Source of the DNA: CAVRUD01 sp963849635
GTDB lineage: Bacteria; Chloroflexota; Chloroflexia; Thermomicrobiales; UBA6265
DNA length: 64,000 nt
NCBI GenBank assembly: GCA_963849635.1
Contig: CAWKIA010000032.1
Coordinates: 62,001 to 126,000 of the forward strand
Direction of reading: 5' to 3'
Shown here piece after piece: positions 61,010 to 64,000 of the stretch (the first letter of the stretch is position 1; each line of letters begins with the position of its first letter). The notes beneath the pieces were generated by a model. It was not told where the DNA came from. It ran no database searches and was given only the letters and a program-made list of their open reading frames with translations. The translations under genes and the position numbers were made by a program.

Positions 61010-61609
61010 ATGGAGCCGTATCGACTTTCTGTGGAGCACGCCGAGGCGGCCGGGGACCTCATCGCAGCGGCGCTCTTTCCCTCGGACCTTGCAGCCTTCG
61101 TAACCCCGGACCCTGCCCGGCGGGCGCTGCGAGGGCCGCTCTCCTTCGCGGCGATGACGCGCCTCGTGGTACGCCACGGCGTGGCCGTGGCGTACGGAGC
61201 GCCGCTGCAGGCGGTCGCTCTGTGGCTGCCCCCCGATTCGGAAGAGCCAACGGAGGAGGATCTCGCGGAGGTCGGGATGCAGGCGGCCAGGGCCCTGATG
61301 GACGAGGGAGAGGCGGAGCGGTTCGCGGCCCTCACCCGCCACTTCGACACGGCGCACGAGAGGGCGATGGACCGGCCGCACTGGTACCTGCCCTTCCTGG
61401 CGGTCGCCCCGGAGCATCAAGGGAGGGGGGCGGGGTCGATCCTGATGCGCTACACGCTCGATCGGGTGATACCTGCTGACGTTCCCTGCTACCTCGACAC
61501 GGCGGACGAGCGGAACGTGCCGTTCTACGAGCGCCTCGGCTTCCGCGTCGTGGGGACCGGGGTGGTGCCCGGCAGCCAGATCCCGACGTGGGCCATGCGG
61601 CGGGGGTGA
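61010..61609 (+). CDS. GNAT-family N-acetyltransferase
   Basis: A 199-residue acetyltransferase. The long N-terminal half (MEPYRLSVEHAEAAGDLIAA, GAPLQAVALWLPPDSEEPTE) precedes the acetyl-CoA core HWYLPFLAVAPEHQGRGAGS, with the Q-G-R-G-A-G loop, then CYLDTADERNVPFYERLGFR. The pattern fits the branch related to puromycin-type acetyltransferases. It shares strand with its neighbours, but functional linkage is not evident. Confidence 0.87.
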   Translation: MEPYRLSVEHAEAAGDLIAAALFPSDLAAFVTPDPARRALRGPLSFAAMTRLVVRHGVAVAYGAPLQAVALWLPPDSEEPTEEDLAEVGMQAARALMDEGEAERFAALTRHFDTAHERAMDRPHWYLPFLAVAPEHQGRGAGSILMRYTLDRVIPADVPCYLDTADERNVPFYERLGFRVVGTGVVPGSQIPTWAMRRG

Positions 61610-61692
61610 GGCGGCAGGCCCGAGTTCGATCGGGAGAGCCCTGTGGGGCATCGCCTTTGCAGACATGCTGTTTCCCAAAACAGGAGTCCACC

Positions 61693-62907
61693 ATGCCAAA
61701 AACAGCCGTCATCATCGCCGCCCTCGACACGAAGGGCGCCGAGGCCGCGCTGATCCGGGACGTGATCGCGGCCCGGGGCGTCGACACGCTGATCGTCGAT
61801 GTCGGGGTGCTCGGTGAGCCCACCATTCCGGCCCAGGTCAGCCGGGCCGAGGTCGCGGCGGCCGGGGGCGACGACCATGCCGAACTCGTCCGCACCGGCG
61901 ACAAAGGCCGGGCAATGGCGGCAATGGCCCGCGGCGCGGAGGCAATAGCCGCCCGCCTCTATGCCGAAGGCAAGCTGGACGGCATCATCGGGCTCGGCGG
62001 CTCGGCCGGCACGACCATGGCCAGCCGGGCGATGCAGGCTCTGCCGGTGGGCGTGCCCAAGCTGATCGTCTCGACAGTCGCCTCCGGCGACACCCGCGCC
62101 TACGTCGGTTCCAAAGACATCGCCATGCTCTATTCCGTCGTCGATATCGCCGGGATCAACAGCCTCTCCTCCAAGATCCTCACGAACGCCGCCGCCGCTA
62201 TCGCCGGGATGGTGACCGCCGAGGCGCCGGTGGTGCCGGAGCGCCCCTTGCTGGCCGCCTCGATGTTCGGCAACACGACCGCCTGCGTCGATCGCGCCCG
62301 CGCTTCATTGGAAGACGCGGGTTATGAGGTCCTCGTCTTCCACGCCACCGGCTCCGGCGGCCAGACGATGGAGAGCCTGATCGCAGACGGCTTCATCCAG
62401 GGCTCGCTCGACCTGACCACCACCGAGTGGGCGGACGAGATCACCGGCGGCATGTTCAGTGCCGGTCCGAGCCGCCTCGACGCGGCCGGTGCCGCCGGCA
62501 TCCCCCAGGTGATCGCCCCAGGCTGCCTGGACATGGCCAACTTCGGCGGCCCGGACACCGTCCCGGAGAAATACCGCAACCGCAAGCTCTACCACTGGAA
62601 CCCCAACGTCACCCTGATGCGGACCACCCCCGAGGAGAACGCCGAGCTGGGCCGGATCATCGCCGAGAAGGCCAACGCCGCAAAAGGTCCAGTGGCAATC
62701 CTTCTCCCACTCAAAGGCGTCAGCCAGCTCGACAGCCCCGGGGGAGAGTTCTGGTGGCCCGAGGCGGACGAAGCCCTCTACGCCGCCATCCGCTCCGGCG
62801 TCCGCCCGGACATCGCCGTCATCGACCTGGACGCCAACATCAACGACCCCGAATTCGCCGACCGCGCCAGCGCGCTATTGCTGGAGATGCTGAATAACCG
62901 CGCCTGA
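61693..62907 (+). CDS. Tm-1-like (UPF0261) ATP-binding protein
   Basis: A 404-residue protein starting MPKTAVIIAALDTKGAEAAL at ATG 61693, after CAGGAG. It has the UPF0261 landmarks LDGIIGLGGSAGTTMASRAM, VPKLIVSTVASGDTRAYVG, FHATGSGGQTMESLIADGF and VIAPGCLDMANFGGPDTVPE, ending in a domain with LLPLKGVSQLDSPGGEFWWP. The plant relative Tm-1 binds ATP and blocks viral replication; bacterial members are metabolic proteins of unknown reaction. The PEP-hydrolase-family gene 293 bp downstream is its usual genomic partner. Confidence 0.9.
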   Translation: MPKTAVIIAALDTKGAEAALIRDVIAARGVDTLIVDVGVLGEPTIPAQVSRAEVAAAGGDDHAELVRTGDKGRAMAAMARGAEAIAARLYAEGKLDGIIGLGGSAGTTMASRAMQALPVGVPKLIVSTVASGDTRAYVGSKDIAMLYSVVDIAGINSLSSKILTNAAAAIAGMVTAEAPVVPERPLLAASMFGNTTACVDRARASLEDAGYEVLVFHATGSGGQTMESLIADGFIQGSLDLTTTEWADEITGGMFSAGPSRLDAAGAAGIPQVIAPGCLDMANFGGPDTVPEKYRNRKLYHWNPNVTLMRTTPEENAELGRIIAEKANAAKGPVAILLPLKGVSQLDSPGGEFWWPEADEALYAAIRSGVRPDIAVIDLDANINDPEFADRASALLLEMLNNRA

Positions 62908-62964
62908 CCCGCACGACAGCCTGCGTTCGGCGTCCAGGAGAATCACCGTCGCACCCGCCACCCT

Positions 62965-63113
62965 GTCATTCCGAGCTTGTCGAGGAATCTCGAAGGGCGC
63001 GTGGCAACGAGGAAACCTCGGCTTTCAAGAAAATGGCATCGTGCTCTCTGAGGCGGCGGCACCATCGAAACGCCGTGTCCCTCTAGATCCCTCGACATGC
63101 TCGGGATGACAGG
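62965..63113. repeat. R1 inverted-repeat element, copy 4
   Basis: 149 bp bounded by GTCATTCCGAGCTTGTCGAG and CTCGGGATGACAGG, alignable with 38440-38588. It is followed by a period-8 R5 array of AGACGCC units at about 63144-63177, immediately before the next gene. Confidence 0.75.
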
Positions 63114-63200
63114 TTTGCCGGTCGCACAAGGGTTGCGCTCTGATGCCAGACGCCAGACGCCAGACGCCAGACGCCAAGCATCCAAGGAGGACTCCATCCC

Positions 63201-64000
63201 ATGCGCTACACCCGAGCAGAGGTACTGGCCCGCCTCCAGGCCGAGATCGACGCCGGCCGGCCGGTCATCGGGGCCGGAGCCGGCACGGGCATCTCCGCCA
63301 AATTCGCCGAGGCCGGCGGCGCCGACCTGATCATCATCTACAACTCCGGCCGCTTCCGCATGGCCGGCCACGGCAGCCTGGCCGGTGTCCTCGCCTACGG
63401 CGACGCCAATCAGATCGTGCAGGAGATGGGCGAGCGCGAGGTCCTCCCCGTGGTGAAGGAGGTTCCTGTCATCGCCGGGGTGATGGGCACCGACCCCCTC
63501 CGCCAGATGCCGGTCCTCCTCCGCCAGCTCGATGCCCTCGGCTTCTCTGGGATCAACAACTTCCCGACCGTCGGCCTGATCGACGGCCGCTTCCGGATGG
63601 AGCTGGAAGCGACCAACATGGGCTTCGGACGGGAAGTCGACATGATCCGCACCGCCCGCGAGATGGGCTTCTTCACCGCCGTCTACGTCTTCAACCCGGA
63701 CGAATCCCGTGCGATGGCAGAGGCTGGCGCCGACTGCATCATCGCCCACATGGGCCTGACTGTCGGTGGCTCGATCGGCCTCGACCGGGGTGACGCCATG
63801 GGACTGGAAGATGCCCCCGCCGCTGTCCAGGCCATCGGCGAAGCCGCCTGGGCAGTGAACAAGGCCGCGATCCTCCTCTGCCACGGCGGCCCGATCGCCA
63901 CCCCAGAGGACTCCGCTTACGTCCTCGCCAACTCCGACGCCGTCGGCTTCGTCGGCGCCTCCTCGATGGAACGCCTCCCCGTCGAAACCGCCATTACCGG
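63201..64000 (+). CDS. phosphoenolpyruvate hydrolase-family protein (partial, runs off the window)
   Basis: At least 266 residues, open to the window end. It starts MRYTRAEVLARLQAEIDAGR at ATG 63201 with AAGGAGG upstream. TIM-barrel features: VIGAGAGTGISAKFAEAGGA, DLIIIYNSGRFRMAGHGSLA, PVIAGVMGTDPLRQMPVLL, GFSGINNFPTVGLIDGRFR and CIIAHMGLTVGGSIGLD. This is the TIM-barrel family related to PEP mutase/isocitrate lyase, usually encoded beside UPF0261 proteins. The precise reaction is unproven. Confidence 0.9.
   Translation, partial: MRYTRAEVLARLQAEIDAGRPVIGAGAGTGISAKFAEAGGADLIIIYNSGRFRMAGHGSLAGVLAYGDANQIVQEMGEREVLPVVKEVPVIAGVMGTDPLRQMPVLLRQLDALGFSGINNFPTVGLIDGRFRMELEATNMGFGREVDMIRTAREMGFFTAVYVFNPDESRAMAEAGADCIIAHMGLTVGGSIGLDRGDAMGLEDAPAAVQAIGEAAWAVNKAAILLCHGGPIATPEDSAYVLANSDAVGFVGASSMERLPVETAIT

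Noticed and set aside
1..64000. tRNA, rRNA, CRISPR arrays and transposase genes
   Set aside because: Looked for and not seen. Period-7/8 tandem repeats lack the spacer structure of CRISPR, and no IS-encoded transposase frame was recognised.

Overview
This is a GC-rich bacterial chromosome fragment. The gene families, the many GNAT, YciI and AraC-type accessory genes, the Tat-exported proteins and several dispersed GC-rich palindromic repeats suggest a Chloroflexota bacterium of the Thermomicrobia type. That placement is inference from family content; there is no rRNA or tRNA marker in the window.

Layout. 0-6.4 kb: an MMPL transporter, a broken PIN-toxin/HTH-antitoxin pair, an OsmC gene, an NTF2-like protein and a cupin-AraC regulator. 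6.5-15.3 kb: an island of four tandem paralogues encoding Tat-exported, extremely cysteine-rich repeat proteins, interrupted by an EamA transporter and a GNAT enzyme. Three of the four carry a duplicated ~95-107 bp leader. 15.4-21.6 kb: SnoaL-like protein, FAD oxidase, small membrane protein, a large SARP/BTAD-NB-ARC-TPR regulator with a striking four-site candidate operator, and a transglutaminase-like protein. 21.8-46.5 kb: a typical accessory stretch (three YciI proteins, VOC, DUF1801, beta-lactamase-like, PPOX, S51-like, RibD-C, MocR, SDR, AraC, a MoaD-like protein overlapping a beta-propeller gene, four alpha/beta hydrolases, a RHH/PIN toxin-antitoxin module beside an ECF-type sigma factor, DUF2277, an MGMT-like protein and two secreted DUF4352-like paralogues). 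46.8-58.8 kb: a compact phage-derived cluster with terminase, capsid, portal, adaptor, head-morphogenesis, a large propeller-like structural protein, amidase and holin. It has no visible integrase, replication, tape-measure or tail-tube gene, and host-type repeats sit in most of its gaps. 59-64 kb: cupin, Gfo/Idh/MocA, GNAT, Tm-1-like (UPF0261) and phosphoenolpyruvate-hydrolase-family genes, probably one catabolic unit.

At least five dispersed repeat families occur. R1 is a ~120-150 bp inverted repeat with TCATCC.GAGC ends. R2 is a CCCCCTAACCCCCC element. R3 is a modular set of mini-hairpins between CCCCCT spacers. R4 has GTAGGGGCG...CGCCCCTAC ends. R5 is period-7/8 tandem repeats, often arranged as inverted pairs. 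One R3 copy lies in frame inside the terminase gene.

About two dozen single-base frameshifts break otherwise well-conserved genes; each is repaired by adding or removing one base. They are absent from the phage cluster and from 15.4-20.65 kb. Sequencing or assembly indels are at least as likely as true pseudogenisation, so broken genes are annotated over their full reconstructed span.
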